A stretch of 64,000 nt of DNA from Arcticibacterium sp964021845 (lineage in GTDB: Bacteria; Bacteroidota; Bacteroidia; Cytophagales; Spirosomataceae), in the NCBI RefSeq assembly GCF_964021845.1, contig NZ_CAXHZC010000004.1, positions 372,001 to 436,000 of the forward strand, read 5' to 3'. A program made the position numbers and the translations under genes. Numbering within the stretch: position 1 is the stretch's first letter; each line of letters begins with the position of its first letter. This document shows, piece after piece, positions 15,044 through 24,997 of this stretch. Below the pieces are notes generated by a model. It had not been told where the DNA came from and searched no databases. It saw only the letters and a program-made list of their open reading frames with translations.

Positions 15044-16597
15044 TCAATCAGAAGTCCTATAATCTTTGAAACTTTTTTTGATGTTTGTGTCAGAAGCTTT
15101 TTTAGTCGATTCCCAACTAGCATCCAGTTCTAAGGCTACCAGTCCTTTAAGGTTCATGGCTGTCATAAAACCGTCTATTGATTTATTGAAACCGTTTTCT
15201 CTACGAGATGACTTTAACGCAAAATCTCGGGCAAAGATGTCTCCTTTGGTTTGAATCTCGTTTTTCTTTTCAATCACATAGTTTAGTCGGTCTATCAAGT
15301 CTTTCATTGATTTACCAATAACCTCTGTAGCTTCTAGCGTACCAATGGTCAAAACAGTGGTGCCGCCTACGGTAGAGATAGTGGTTTGAAGGTTTTGTTT
15401 ATTTTTGGCAAAAATGCTTGATAAGCCAGTAGTAGCACCTAAAGATGCATTGATTACAGACCTGTTTTTCTTTCCTTTTTTGGCTTTGTTATAAGACTTT
15501 TTTAGCTCTTCCTCTTTCTCTTTAAGCTGCTCTAGTAATTCCCAAGCACGTGTTAGCGTTCCCTTATATAGGTTGAAATTCTTCTGGTCTGTTTCTTCTT
15601 CGTTGATGGCATTGTCTACCCTAAATACTATTCTTTTTACTTCTCTTTTTTGCGTTTTATCAATCACGAAAAAGTCGATATAAAAGTTGACTGAGTCAGC
15701 TGGGTCTTTAACGAAGTTGTAATCTGGAGTCCAGAAAAACTCATATTGATTTTGTGTGTTTTTGACTAAGCTCTGCTTCTTTACTTCCGGATTATTAGCC
15801 AAAAAATCAAAGGTGTCTATGTCTTCATCGCCGTTAGGGTCAGATAAGTAAAAGCCAATATTAATGGTTTCATTTTCTTTCAATACTATTCTATCCACTT
15901 TTGGCAAAACGGTAATTGCCGGAGGAAGGTCTAGCTTGGTAGGCATAAGTTTTATACGGCCCTCAGACCTTTTTTTGCTAGGCTGATCTTCTACGGAGAA
16001 GCTTATAAAGCGGGGGCCTTCTTGCAAGTCTTTAAACTGTGTGTAGGACGGAGACCAAGTAACTTCTCCTCGAGAGTTGATGTTCATTCCTTCAGGTAAA
16101 TCTTCTATAGAAGGGATAAAAACTAGTGGGTCACCGTCTTCATCATAAACCAAAGAACCATCTACTTGATATTTATTTTGAGTATTATATTGAATGTAAA
16201 ATGGAGTCAACTCATTTACTTGAGGAGCTCTGTTGGTATGTTTTACATAAATATCTAATGTTCGAGATACAAAGTCACCAGAGTCAGACTTGGCTTCTAC
16301 CAAAATCTGGAAAATCTTTTCTTTCTCAATACGGTCTACCATGTTGTAGTCTGGAGTCCACTGAAAAAGACCAGCAGAGTCTAAGGACATTCCTATTTGT
16401 TTTCCTTGACTGATATTGAAAGTAAAGGCACGTTCATCTGTATTGCCAGATATACCAAGTTTGAATTCCCCATTTAAACCTTCTTGGAATTTACTCCAGC
16501 GGTCTCCATAAGGACTTAGTATTTTGTAATTTGTTTGGGCTGTAGCCAAAGAAATACTAAATATGAATAAAAAGATTGTTGAAATTGCTAATCGCAT
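15044..16597 (-). CDS. Exported protein with Ig/cadherin-like repeats and C-terminal coiled coil
   Basis: A 517-residue exported protein with a clear signal peptide ending in ATAQ (about 18-21). Residues 25-330 contain three or four beta-sandwich repeats of the putative-Ig type, marked by DEDGDP, DPNGDED and repeats of a TWSPSY/FQWTPDYN/FFWTPDYN motif. Residues 345-385 are a strongly charged coiled coil (LLEQLKEKEEELKKSYNKAKKGKK), followed by a glycine/threonine-rich stretch and a helical end. No enzyme motif is visible. It overlaps the upstream gene by one base, so the two are coupled. I do not recognise a characterised homologue; a cell-surface or periplasmic structural role is plausible. 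Confidence 0.65.
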   Translation of the reverse strand: MRLAISTIFLFIFSISLATAQTNYKILSPYGDRWSKFQEGLNGEFKLGISGNTDERAFTFNISQGKQIGMSLDSAGLFQWTPDYNMVDRIEKEKIFQILVEAKSDSGDFVSRTLDIYVKHTNRAPQVNELTPFYIQYNTQNKYQVDGSLVYDEDGDPLVFIPSIEDLPEGMNINSRGEVTWSPSYTQFKDLQEGPRFISFSVEDQPSKKRSEGRIKLMPTKLDLPPAITVLPKVDRIVLKENETINIGFYLSDPNGDEDIDTFDFLANNPEVKKQSLVKNTQNQYEFFWTPDYNFVKDPADSVNFYIDFFVIDKTQKREVKRIVFRVDNAINEEETDQKNFNLYKGTLTRAWELLEQLKEKEEELKKSYNKAKKGKKNRSVINASLGATTGLSSIFAKNKQNLQTTISTVGGTTVLTIGTLEATEVIGKSMKDLIDRLNYVIEKKNEIQTKGDIFARDFALKSSRRENGFNKSIDGFMTAMNLKGLVALELDASWESTKKASDTNIKKSFKDYRTSD

Positions 16598-18045
16598 TAT
16601 TGGGCTATTTCTTTTTTAGGAAAAACTACGCACGGAAAACCGAAAAGGCATCTTGATTTAATCATTTCAGCTACTTCATGAGGGACGTTTTCTTCCCATC
16701 CTATTTCGCCTTGTTTGATTAATTCTAGCATATTGTCAGTTTGTACGTCTAAATTTTTTGGGTTGTAATGATAAATATCTTCAATCTTGTGATTGGCTAT
16801 CAAATACCTGTAAAGGTCAATGAGTTCCATTCTTGGATTGAATTTCATACAGTTAAGTATGTCGTGGTCTCTTCGGGTTGGGTAAACGTAAAGTTTAACT
16901 TTTCTGCCAAAGAGGGTTGCAAAAGATTCAAGAATACCTCCCGGAAGGCTTTTATAATGTTCGCCTTCAAAGATGTATTCCAAATTAGGGTATCCTATTA
17001 TTAAACCAATTTTATGCTGCGTTACCTTAGAGAGGTATGAAACCAATTTATAGTATTCATGGTAATTGGTAATCATCACAGTTTGGCCTAAAGAACATAG
17101 GATATCCACCCTGTCTAAGAAATCTTTCTCGTCAATAATGTCTCCATCTTGATCTTCTTGGAGCGACTGTAAAGTAAGTTCATTAACCACCAGAACATTC
17201 TCTTTATCTACGTCAGGTTCTCTTAAATATTGTTTGACACCATTATCAAGCATGTCAAGATGAACATTAATAACGGGCCTAAATCTACCTCTTAACACTA
17301 CTATGTGCTTTTTATAGAGTGTGTCTGAAGGTTGAAGGTTTTTCCCATCAGGTCCAAACAAAGCAACATCTGAAAAACCATACTTAACCAAATGTAGACT
17401 CATAAGCCTACTATCCACCTCTTTAAACTCAGGTCCGTCAAACCTAATCATATCAATTTGGATACGCTCTGAATCCAGATTATCCATTAAGGAAACTAAA
17501 AGAACTTCAGGGTTTTCATAATAATAAAAACACCCGTAAATAAGGTTAACGCCAATTATTCCTAAAGCTTGCTGCTGAAGTAAGTTGTCATTATCATGCA
17601 TAGAGATATGTATAATAACGTCATTATATTTTCCACCAGGTTTGGTTTGGAACCTACAGCCAATCCAGCCATGAGCATTGTTGTTTTTATGGTAGTTAAG
17701 AGCAACCACTGTATTGGAAAAAGAAAAGAAATGAGTGTTCTCGCCTCTTTTTTTGCTTAGTCGTTCGTCTAGAAGGTTATACTCATGGTCCAGCATACTT
17801 AATAGACGCTCTTGACTTACGTATCTTTTGGACTTTACCTCTCCATAAATGGCATCAGAAAACGTCATGTCATAGGCAGACATGGTTTTAGCGATGGTTC
17901 CACTCGCTCCACCAGATTTAAAAAACTGGGCTGCTACTTCTTGACCAGCCCCAATCTCCGCAAATGAACCATAAATCCTTTTATCAAGGTTTAATTTTAA
18001 GGCCTTTTGCTTGGTAGCCAAGTTTTTTTCATGCGTGATTGCCAT
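16597..18045 (-). CDS. Conserved cytosolic protein of unknown function
   Basis: A 482-residue protein with no signal peptide and no membrane segment. Its N-terminus has KRIYGSFAEIGAGQEVAAQF and FKSGGASGTIAKTMSAYD, patterns I have seen in many bacteria. From memory, close relatives are sometimes auto-labelled TonB-dependent receptor or nicotinate-nucleotide adenylyltransferase; neither label is supported here, since there is no plug or barrel and no HxGH motif. The central and C-terminal parts alternate alpha and beta (LVVNELTLQSL, VMITNYHEYYKLV, IGLIIGYPNLEYIF, KVKLYVYPTRRD), suggesting a Rossmann-like fold. It is translationally coupled to the exported Ig-like protein gene. Confidence 0.7.
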   Translation of the reverse strand: MAITHEKNLATKQKALKLNLDKRIYGSFAEIGAGQEVAAQFFKSGGASGTIAKTMSAYDMTFSDAIYGEVKSKRYVSQERLLSMLDHEYNLLDERLSKKRGENTHFFSFSNTVVALNYHKNNNAHGWIGCRFQTKPGGKYNDVIIHISMHDNDNLLQQQALGIIGVNLIYGCFYYYENPEVLLVSLMDNLDSERIQIDMIRFDGPEFKEVDSRLMSLHLVKYGFSDVALFGPDGKNLQPSDTLYKKHIVVLRGRFRPVINVHLDMLDNGVKQYLREPDVDKENVLVVNELTLQSLQEDQDGDIIDEKDFLDRVDILCSLGQTVMITNYHEYYKLVSYLSKVTQHKIGLIIGYPNLEYIFEGEHYKSLPGGILESFATLFGRKVKLYVYPTRRDHDILNCMKFNPRMELIDLYRYLIANHKIEDIYHYNPKNLDVQTDNMLELIKQGEIGWEENVPHEVAEMIKSRCLFGFPCVVFPKKEIAQ

Positions 18046-18230
18046 AATTTATTAAAACAAAATGGTTTAGAAAGAGGTTTCTTTGACATATTCCGTTTAG
18101 GAATTTTGTCCAATTACAAACTTACAAAAATTTGCACTTTTTAAAGTCTTTTAACTCGAAATCGGCTTTTTTATTGTGCTCAGATACTTACTGAAAGTGA
18201 TTACTTCTAGATATGTTCTAAGTTTAGGAG

Positions 18231-18260
18231 TTATTCCAGTTTATTTTTTATTTATCTTTG
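18231..18260 (+). promoter_or_regulatory. Candidate promoter for the M4 protease gene
   Basis: TATCTTTG (18253-18260) matches TAnnTTTG; at the ideal 19-base spacing upstream is TTA (one mismatch to TTG). It gives a leader of about 50 bases before the ATG at 18319. Confidence 0.45.
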
Positions 18261-18318
18261 ACAAGCTCTAAAATAAGAGATGTATTTAAGTCCTGAAATT
18301 TCAATAAATATTGAAAAT

Positions 18319-21300
18319 ATGAAAAGAATTATATATTTTGTAATTATAAGTTTATTTAGTTTTGGTGCATTCGCACAATCGGGATTTGAGGCAAAAACTA
18401 AAAAAAACAAAGGTTTACCCAATTTAGAGCATGTATTTAAGGAAATAGATGGCTCTGGAAATGGCAGCTCAAGGCTAAGACAGAGGCCTGTTAAATCTAG
18501 TGTGGAACTACATTCTTCCATAGATTATAAAACATATAGAGATTCAGAATCTGGTTCAGTAATTTTTATTGAAAACAATAAAGAAGGTCTTCCTGGTAAA
18601 CAGCAAAGAAGAGCAGCAAGTGCTCTGGCTTATGATTTTTTGGAAGATGTTAAAGGGCAAGTGAACATAGAGAATCCTAAAAAGGAGTTTACTGCTATTT
18701 CTACCTTTAATGATGAGCGAGGTTTGAGCCATCTTAAGTTTCAGCAGGAATATAAAGGAGTTAAAATTTATGGGGCAGAAATAGTCACTCATGCCGATGA
18801 TAACATGGTGAAAAGTCTGAACGGGAAAGCTTTTCCTACTCCAAGCAACTTGAAGATCAAACCGAAGTTCAGTGAAAAAGAAGCCATTAGTTTAGGTTTA
18901 CAAGAATTGGCCAAATCTTCTATTCTTCAGAAAGGTGGTTTTGAGAATGGCTTTTTTGAGATAGCTCAAGACAGAGCAGAACTCATTATTTATTACATTG
19001 AAAAGACCCCAGTTTTAGCTTATGAAATGACATTGAAACCAAATCTATTAGAAAGGTGGGTGGTTTTTATGGATGCTCAGTCAGGGGAGATAATTGATAA
19101 ATACAATCATACCTGTACGCTGGATGGTGTTTTTCAAACTTCCGCAAAAGATTTGAATGGCTTTACACGGAGCTTCAATATTATTCAGAGCGGTGCGAAT
19201 TATTTTATGGTGGATCCTTCAAAACCAATGTATAATAATAATCAATCCAAACTGCCAGATGCTCCTGTAGGAGCTGTATGGACTATTGATGCCTTGGATT
19301 CGAGGATTAGTGGGGAAATGGAATTTGCTCACGTTACATCAAATGATGGAACAACATGGAGCCCTACTGCGGTTTCTGCTCATAATAATGCTTCTATCTG
19401 TTATGATTTTTATAGAACTAAGTTTAATAGAAACTCCCTAAATGGAAAAGGAGGGAATATCATTTCGGTAATTAATATTACGGATGAAGATGGTAAAGGA
19501 ATGGATAATGCTTACTGGAATGGTGAGTTTATGGGTTATGGAAATGGAGCACAAGGTTTTAAACCACTGGCAGGAGCTTTAGATGTAGCAGGCCATGAAA
19601 TGACTCACGGAGTTATTGAAAATACAGCTCGTTTAGAATATAGAAATCAATCAGGAGCACTGAACGAATCTTTTGCCGATATTTTTGGAGCATTAATAGA
19701 TAGGGATGATTGGACTTTGGGTGAGGATGTAGTTAAGCCAAATATTTTTCCGTCGGGTGCTTTAAGGAGTTTAGAGAATCCTAACCAAGGAGGGAAAAAC
19801 GACCCGGGCTATCAGCCTAAAAATATGAGTCAATATGTTTATTTAAGAGACACTCCGAGTGAAGATAATGGCGGTGTTCATATTAACTCAGGTATTCCAA
19901 ACCATGCTTTTTATCTTTTTGCTACTGCTGACGGGATGAATAAAGATAAAGCTGAAGCAGTTTATTATCACACCCTAACTAATTACATTACCAGAACCTC
20001 TAAGTTTGTAGATTTAAGATTGGCAGTAATTCAAGCGGCAAAAGACCTTTATGGAGAAGGGCAGGAGTCGGCAGCGGCGGCTTCAGCTTTTGACCAAGTA
20101 GGAATTACCGCACCAGGAAGTGGGCAGCAGGTTCCAGAAATAGAAGAAGAAATTATCGACGTTAACCCAGGAGACCAGTATTTGGTAGTTTACGAGCCAG
20201 TAGGAAAGAGTATTTACCGAGGTTTAGAGGGTGGACAAAACTATGATATAATTTCAGATGGGATAGGCTGTCAAAGAAAGCCAAGTATTTCTGATGATGG
20301 TACGGCTATGTTTTTTGTGGGTGATGATGGTAATATTTACTATGTAGATTTAACGGCATCTAATGCCACTGCACAGGCATTAAGCTCTAATGGAGCTTGG
20401 TCAAATGTAGCTATCTCTAAAAATGGAATCTTGTTAGCAGCTCTTACATCTTCAGAAGATGGAAAAATCTATGTTTTTAATTTAGAGACAGATCAGCAAG
20501 CTAGTTTTGAACTTTTCAATCCTACTTATTCACAAGGAATATCTACTGGGGAGGTTCTTTATGCCGATGCCTTAGAATGGGATTATTCTGGCGAGTATCT
20601 GGTTTATGATGCTTTTAATAGAGTGAGTAGTTTGTTCGGTGATTTAGAATATTGGGATGTAGGATTATTAAGAGCCTGGGATTTAAGTACCAATAATTTT
20701 GGCGATGGTGATATTGAGAAAATCTTCTCGGATTTAGACGAGGGAGATAACATCGGAAATCCGGCTTTGTCAAAAACGAACCCGAATATTATTGCATTTG
20801 ATTACTTGGATGCTCGGGAAGACAAATTCTACATTCTTGGCGTTAACCTTTACTCAGGAGGATTAAATCTGATGATTGAAAACAATGCTATTGGCTATCC
20901 GGACTATTCTATAGATGATAAAAAACTTGCATACACAGCAGAGGAAGCCGTGGGAGAGGTAGTTAAGACTATTCCTTTAAATGCAGATAGAATTTCAACG
21001 AATGCCAGTTCGGGTAGAAGGATTTTTGGAGAAGGGCAAGACAAATGGGTTGTTTATTATGCTCAAGGTCAGCGTAAGTTGCCCACCAAAGAGGCACAAA
21101 CCATTACATTTCCTAGTCTTGCCCACCAAAACGCGGGAGCCACAGTAAACCTTAATGCGGTGGCTAGTTCTGGTTTTGGAGTGCAGTATACTGTAATAGA
21201 GGGTGATGCTACTATTGAGGGAAATACTGTAGTGTTAGGGAGTACTCCTGGTCTAATAACAGTGCAAGCTTTCCAAGTAGGAGGGAGTGACTTTACATCG

Positions 21301-21792
21301 GCCAGTGCCGAGCAAAGTTTTTGTTTAAATCCGCAAGCTTTGTCTATTACATCAGACGGAGAAACAGTTTTTGCTTCAAACGCCAGTTTATACCAATGGT
21401 ATGTAAATGGAAACCCGCTAGGCGGTCAAACCACAAACAGCCAACTAGTAGTTGACAGAAATGGAACTTACAGTGTAAAGGCAGCTACAGCCGATGGCTG
21501 TTTAAGTGGTTTCTCAAACGAAATACAATTGCAGCTTCAGAGGGTTTTAGGAACAGAACCAAGCGAATTATCAGCCTTAAATGTTTACCCAAATCCTGCT
21601 CAAAACGAAATCAAAATTAGCATACCCAAGGGAAGCCGCTTTGAGTCTGCTGAGATACGAAACACTAATGGTAAGTCTATTCTAAATACAGATAAAGAAG
21701 TGATAAATATAGGACACTTTAATGCAGGTGTATATATAATTAAAGTAACTACAGATAAAGGAGATGCCTATAGAAAGGTAGTGAAACAGTAA
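18319..21792 (+). CDS. Secreted M4 (thermolysin-like) metalloprotease with type IX sorting domain
   Basis: Large extracellular zinc endopeptidase, 1157 residues from the ATG at 18319. I prefer that start to the upstream ATG at 18280 because a standard signal peptide (MKRIIYFVIISLFSFGAFAQ) begins there. An FTP/PepSY-type propeptide spans about 85-260. The M4 domain has HEMTH with His426 and His430 and the third ligand Glu450 in LNESFADIFG, all intact. Residues after about 610 contain propeller-like beta repeats (DDGTAMFFVGDDGNIYYV), then Ig-like segments. The end is a type A T9SS sorting domain (LNVYPNPAQNEIKI ... GVYIIKVTTDKG). The protein should cross the outer membrane by the gliding-type T9SS and digest environmental protein. 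Confidence 0.95.
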   Translation: MKRIIYFVIISLFSFGAFAQSGFEAKTKKNKGLPNLEHVFKEIDGSGNGSSRLRQRPVKSSVELHSSIDYKTYRDSESGSVIFIENNKEGLPGKQQRRAASALAYDFLEDVKGQVNIENPKKEFTAISTFNDERGLSHLKFQQEYKGVKIYGAEIVTHADDNMVKSLNGKAFPTPSNLKIKPKFSEKEAISLGLQELAKSSILQKGGFENGFFEIAQDRAELIIYYIEKTPVLAYEMTLKPNLLERWVVFMDAQSGEIIDKYNHTCTLDGVFQTSAKDLNGFTRSFNIIQSGANYFMVDPSKPMYNNNQSKLPDAPVGAVWTIDALDSRISGEMEFAHVTSNDGTTWSPTAVSAHNNASICYDFYRTKFNRNSLNGKGGNIISVINITDEDGKGMDNAYWNGEFMGYGNGAQGFKPLAGALDVAGHEMTHGVIENTARLEYRNQSGALNESFADIFGALIDRDDWTLGEDVVKPNIFPSGALRSLENPNQGGKNDPGYQPKNMSQYVYLRDTPSEDNGGVHINSGIPNHAFYLFATADGMNKDKAEAVYYHTLTNYITRTSKFVDLRLAVIQAAKDLYGEGQESAAAASAFDQVGITAPGSGQQVPEIEEEIIDVNPGDQYLVVYEPVGKSIYRGLEGGQNYDIISDGIGCQRKPSISDDGTAMFFVGDDGNIYYVDLTASNATAQALSSNGAWSNVAISKNGILLAALTSSEDGKIYVFNLETDQQASFELFNPTYSQGISTGEVLYADALEWDYSGEYLVYDAFNRVSSLFGDLEYWDVGLLRAWDLSTNNFGDGDIEKIFSDLDEGDNIGNPALSKTNPNIIAFDYLDAREDKFYILGVNLYSGGLNLMIENNAIGYPDYSIDDKKLAYTAEEAVGEVVKTIPLNADRISTNASSGRRIFGEGQDKWVVYYAQGQRKLPTKEAQTITFPSLAHQNAGATVNLNAVASSGFGVQYTVIEGDATIEGNTVVLGSTPGLITVQAFQVGGSDFTSASAEQSFCLNPQALSITSDGETVFASNASLYQWYVNGNPLGGQTTNSQLVVDRNGTYSVKAATADGCLSGFSNEIQLQLQRVLGTEPSELSALNVYPNPAQNEIKISIPKGSRFESAEIRNTNGKSILNTDKEVINIGHFNAGVYIIKVTTDKGDAYRKVVKQ

Positions 21793-21877
21793 TCGGCTTA
21801 ATTATTGTATTATATTAGATGTTACTAGCTGATAAATACAGTTAGGACTAAAAAAAGTGCCTAGTTCCTGATAAAGA

Positions 21878-24800
21878 ATGATACAAAAGCCCGACAAACT
21901 TTTACTCATTGCCATGTTTATTGGCCTGGTTTTCCATGGCACTATTTTCTTTTTTACGTTTGATTCTACTTACGACGCCTTCGTTCATATTTTTTTTGCA
22001 GACCATTACTCTCGGTCGTGGTTTGAACCATGGGATAATAGATGGTATACAGGTTTTAATGTTACCAGTTATCCTCCCTTAGTTCATCAGTTAACGGCTT
22101 TACTTTCTAAGATAGTAGGTTTAAAATATGCCTTTGTATTCCTTGCGGCAGCCATAGTGCAGCTTCTTATAGTAGGAGCCTATCGATTTTCAAAACTGTG
22201 GACTACCCCAAGAGCGGCAGGTTATGCCGCTATTTTTGCTTGTTTTTGCTCTTCTATAGTAGAGGCATTACACCTTTTTGGCCAGTTACCCACACTAATG
22301 GGTATTGCATGTCTTCTTAATGCCTTGCCCGAAGTTTATAGATGGATGCGGTATGGAAAATACTATAGATTGGCCACTGCTTTGTCCATCATGGGCGTGG
22401 GAGTCACCTCTCACCATGTGACTACTATTTTTGGAATGGTCTTTTTCATTGCTCCTGTAATGGGTTTGGCGGTGGTAGATACCATTATAGCCAAGAATCA
22501 GGATGTAGAAGGGGCTAAAAAATGGTATTACAGTTTTGTAGAAGAAAACGTATCAAAATTCAAAATTACGCTTAGAGGATTTTTAGAAGAGACATGGAAT
22601 AAAAGGAAAGAGCTGGTACTTTTTGTAGGTAGTGTTCCTTTAATCATGATGCTGATATTTCCTTATTTTTATTGGTCGGCCACAGACCCAATAAATCAGG
22701 TTTCCATTCCGCATGGCTCTCGCGATTCTTTTATTGAGGTTACATCTTCTGGGCTCATGTTCTTTTTGATTCCCATGGGAATTATCCTGCTCCTTATGCC
22801 GTATATCTTTATACGGGTTTGGACCAGAAGAAACTTTTTCATTGGTCTTTCTTTTACACTTATGGTGCTTTTAGGTACAGGAGGAACCACGCCATTACCT
22901 AAGCTAATGTTGGGCGAAAATGCCTTTAATATCTTAACACTTGATAGGTTTACCTTTTGGGCCACTATAATTAGTATTCCATTTATAGGAGAGTTTTTTT
23001 ATCGCTTATTAGAAGCCGACTTAAAAGACTATTTAAGAGAAAAGTTAGGCGTTTGGCCACACCGATTAACTTGGATTCTGCTGGCAGGGATTTTAAGTAT
23101 CCTGACCACCTTTATTATTAACTTAGGAACTTTTAGGCCTTTACAGCCTCAAAGTATAGACACTAAACCAATGCTTCAGTTTTTGGAAAGAGACCAGCAT
23201 GACAAATGGCGTTACATGACTTTGGGTTTTGGTGACCAAATGGCTTGGCTTTCTGCTCAGACCAAAGCTCAATCTGTGGATGGGAATTATCATTCGGCAA
23301 GACGATTGCCAGAAATGACCACAAGACCCTTAGAGCGATTAGAAAATTCGAAGTTTAAGGGTGTTCAAGGTTTAGGTTCTTTACAGCAATTTCTCACTGT
23401 ACCCGAGAAATATTACTTGAAATACGTTTTTTCAAACGACAAATTTTATGACCCTATTTTATACTTTTCAGGCTGGGAAAGAGTGCAGCGTTTGGAAAAC
23501 GGTATTATGGTTTGGCAGAAACAAGATGTGCCTCCTTTACCTTCCGCTTTGAAGAAAAAGGAGCTGCCAAAAATCATGAAAGTTTGGTGGGGTATCATGC
23601 CGGTACTTTCGCTTTTGATAGCCTTTGGGGTGAATTTTGTTTATGTCTGGTATACCAGAATAAAGAAAAATCACGAGTTTGATGACGAATACCGAAACGA
23701 CAATTTTTTGATTGCTCCACTGAGCAAATGGACCTTTATTTTCTTGGGAGTTTGGATAGGAGTAATTGTGACAGTTACTAGTGCAGTTATTATTAAAGGT
23801 TTGTTTCATTCGCCTTATGACGATCCTGAAAGTGTGGTGGAAGCCTATTATGATGCTGTTGATTTTAAATATTTTGGAGCAGCCTATGAGTTTTTTGAGC
23901 CAGAAACACGCCCCAGTTTTGAAGACTATTTTATTAAGCTTTCGGTAGAAGATGGGATTGTAGCGTCATACGCCAAACTGGACAATATGGTGATAACTAC
24001 AGAAAAAATTGACAAGAATAATTATTTGGCCAAGGTAGATGCTGAGTGGATTACGCCTGTGGAACAGTACATGACCCATAATGAGCATAGGGTTACCAAA
24101 GTGAAAGGGAAGTGGTACATAATAGCTCCGAAATTTGACAACAGTATTCCGCCTGATACATTTGTGGAGGAAGCCCTACTGAGTATGCACAGCCAAGGAA
24201 AGAGGCAAACAGGAACAGACCCCACTCAGCATGATGACGTGATGGACAGGCCAGAACTTAAGATTTTAAATGCCAGGTTGGTAAAGAAAGATAGCAGCTA
24301 TACAGTGGTGGGTGAGCTTCAAAATATAGACAATTACCCCGCTCATATAACTGTATTGGCCGATTTGTACGATGAGTACAATAGAAAACTGGTGAGCTAT
24401 AATGTGAAATATGGAAGTATCCACCGGATTATGCCAAAGGAGGTGGTTTCTTTCAGAATCAATTTTGAAGCAACAGCTTGGGTAAAAACAGATGATTTAG
24501 ACCCAGGGGAGTTTAATCCAGAAGAATTTACAGAATATGATTTTCCAATGGCTCCCGTCAAATTTAAAATATTGGCAAGAGCAGTAATTGATAAAAATGA
24601 TTTATACCGCTCTGTAGGTTTACAAAACGTTCATATTCATGATAATATATTAGAAGGAGAAGGTTTTAATTATGGTACAGAAGAGGTGAGTGTACCCAAA
24701 GTGCTGGTGTCTTACTATGATAATGATGAAAAAGTGAAATGGGTGGAGGTTTTCTTTATGAGAGAGGGGATAAGACAGCAGCGGAAACGAAAACTAAAGC

Positions 24801-24997
24801 ATAAACTCGCTAATTTTTCTGATTATAGTGTAATATATGAAGGCACTGAGGCGGATTTTTATGTCAATGGCTTACCAAGTATTTCCTATGTAAGCGTACC
24901 GCAAACCAAAAAAATGACGCATAAAATATCACTTGGGAATAATGAGAAACTAGGATTAAGGATTGATGGCTATTTAGGTAGCCCTACCATTTATTAA
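21878..24997 (+). CDS. Large multispanning GT-C-like membrane protein with extracytoplasmic C-terminal domains
   Basis: A 1039-residue protein. The first ~430 residues hold about ten membrane helices with an early acidic loop (FDSTYDAFVH, ADHYSRSW, DNRWYTGFN) resembling GT-C glycosyltransferases and the PTPS-related membrane family (PF10131 by recollection). One or two further helices lie around 570-590 and 625-645. An NTF2/SnoaL-like domain follows (about 650-760, VVEAYYDAVDFKYFGAAYEFF), then an FxLYD-like beta domain (about 785-865, VVGELQNIDNYPAHITVLADLYD). It probably transfers sugar from a lipid carrier outside the membrane, or otherwise acts in assembly of a surface polysaccharide. Its stop overlaps the next start (TAATG), the first link in a four-gene coupled operon. 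Confidence 0.7.
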   Translation: MIQKPDKLLLIAMFIGLVFHGTIFFFTFDSTYDAFVHIFFADHYSRSWFEPWDNRWYTGFNVTSYPPLVHQLTALLSKIVGLKYAFVFLAAAIVQLLIVGAYRFSKLWTTPRAAGYAAIFACFCSSIVEALHLFGQLPTLMGIACLLNALPEVYRWMRYGKYYRLATALSIMGVGVTSHHVTTIFGMVFFIAPVMGLAVVDTIIAKNQDVEGAKKWYYSFVEENVSKFKITLRGFLEETWNKRKELVLFVGSVPLIMMLIFPYFYWSATDPINQVSIPHGSRDSFIEVTSSGLMFFLIPMGIILLLMPYIFIRVWTRRNFFIGLSFTLMVLLGTGGTTPLPKLMLGENAFNILTLDRFTFWATIISIPFIGEFFYRLLEADLKDYLREKLGVWPHRLTWILLAGILSILTTFIINLGTFRPLQPQSIDTKPMLQFLERDQHDKWRYMTLGFGDQMAWLSAQTKAQSVDGNYHSARRLPEMTTRPLERLENSKFKGVQGLGSLQQFLTVPEKYYLKYVFSNDKFYDPILYFSGWERVQRLENGIMVWQKQDVPPLPSALKKKELPKIMKVWWGIMPVLSLLIAFGVNFVYVWYTRIKKNHEFDDEYRNDNFLIAPLSKWTFIFLGVWIGVIVTVTSAVIIKGLFHSPYDDPESVVEAYYDAVDFKYFGAAYEFFEPETRPSFEDYFIKLSVEDGIVASYAKLDNMVITTEKIDKNNYLAKVDAEWITPVEQYMTHNEHRVTKVKGKWYIIAPKFDNSIPPDTFVEEALLSMHSQGKRQTGTDPTQHDDVMDRPELKILNARLVKKDSSYTVVGELQNIDNYPAHITVLADLYDEYNRKLVSYNVKYGSIHRIMPKEVVSFRINFEATAWVKTDDLDPGEFNPEEFTEYDFPMAPVKFKILARAVIDKNDLYRSVGLQNVHIHDNILEGEGFNYGTEEVSVPKVLVSYYDNDEKVKWVEVFFMREGIRQQRKRKLKHKLANFSDYSVIYEGTEADFYVNGLPSISYVSVPQTKKMTHKISLGNNEKLGLRIDGYLGSPTIY

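Noticed and set aside
16597..18045. TonB-dependent receptor or adenylyltransferase label for this protein
   Set aside because: No signal peptide, plug, barrel or HxGH motif is present.
18252..18521. 89-residue minus-strand ORF over the M4 protease start
   Set aside because: Shadow of the protease signal peptide and propeptide coding sequence.
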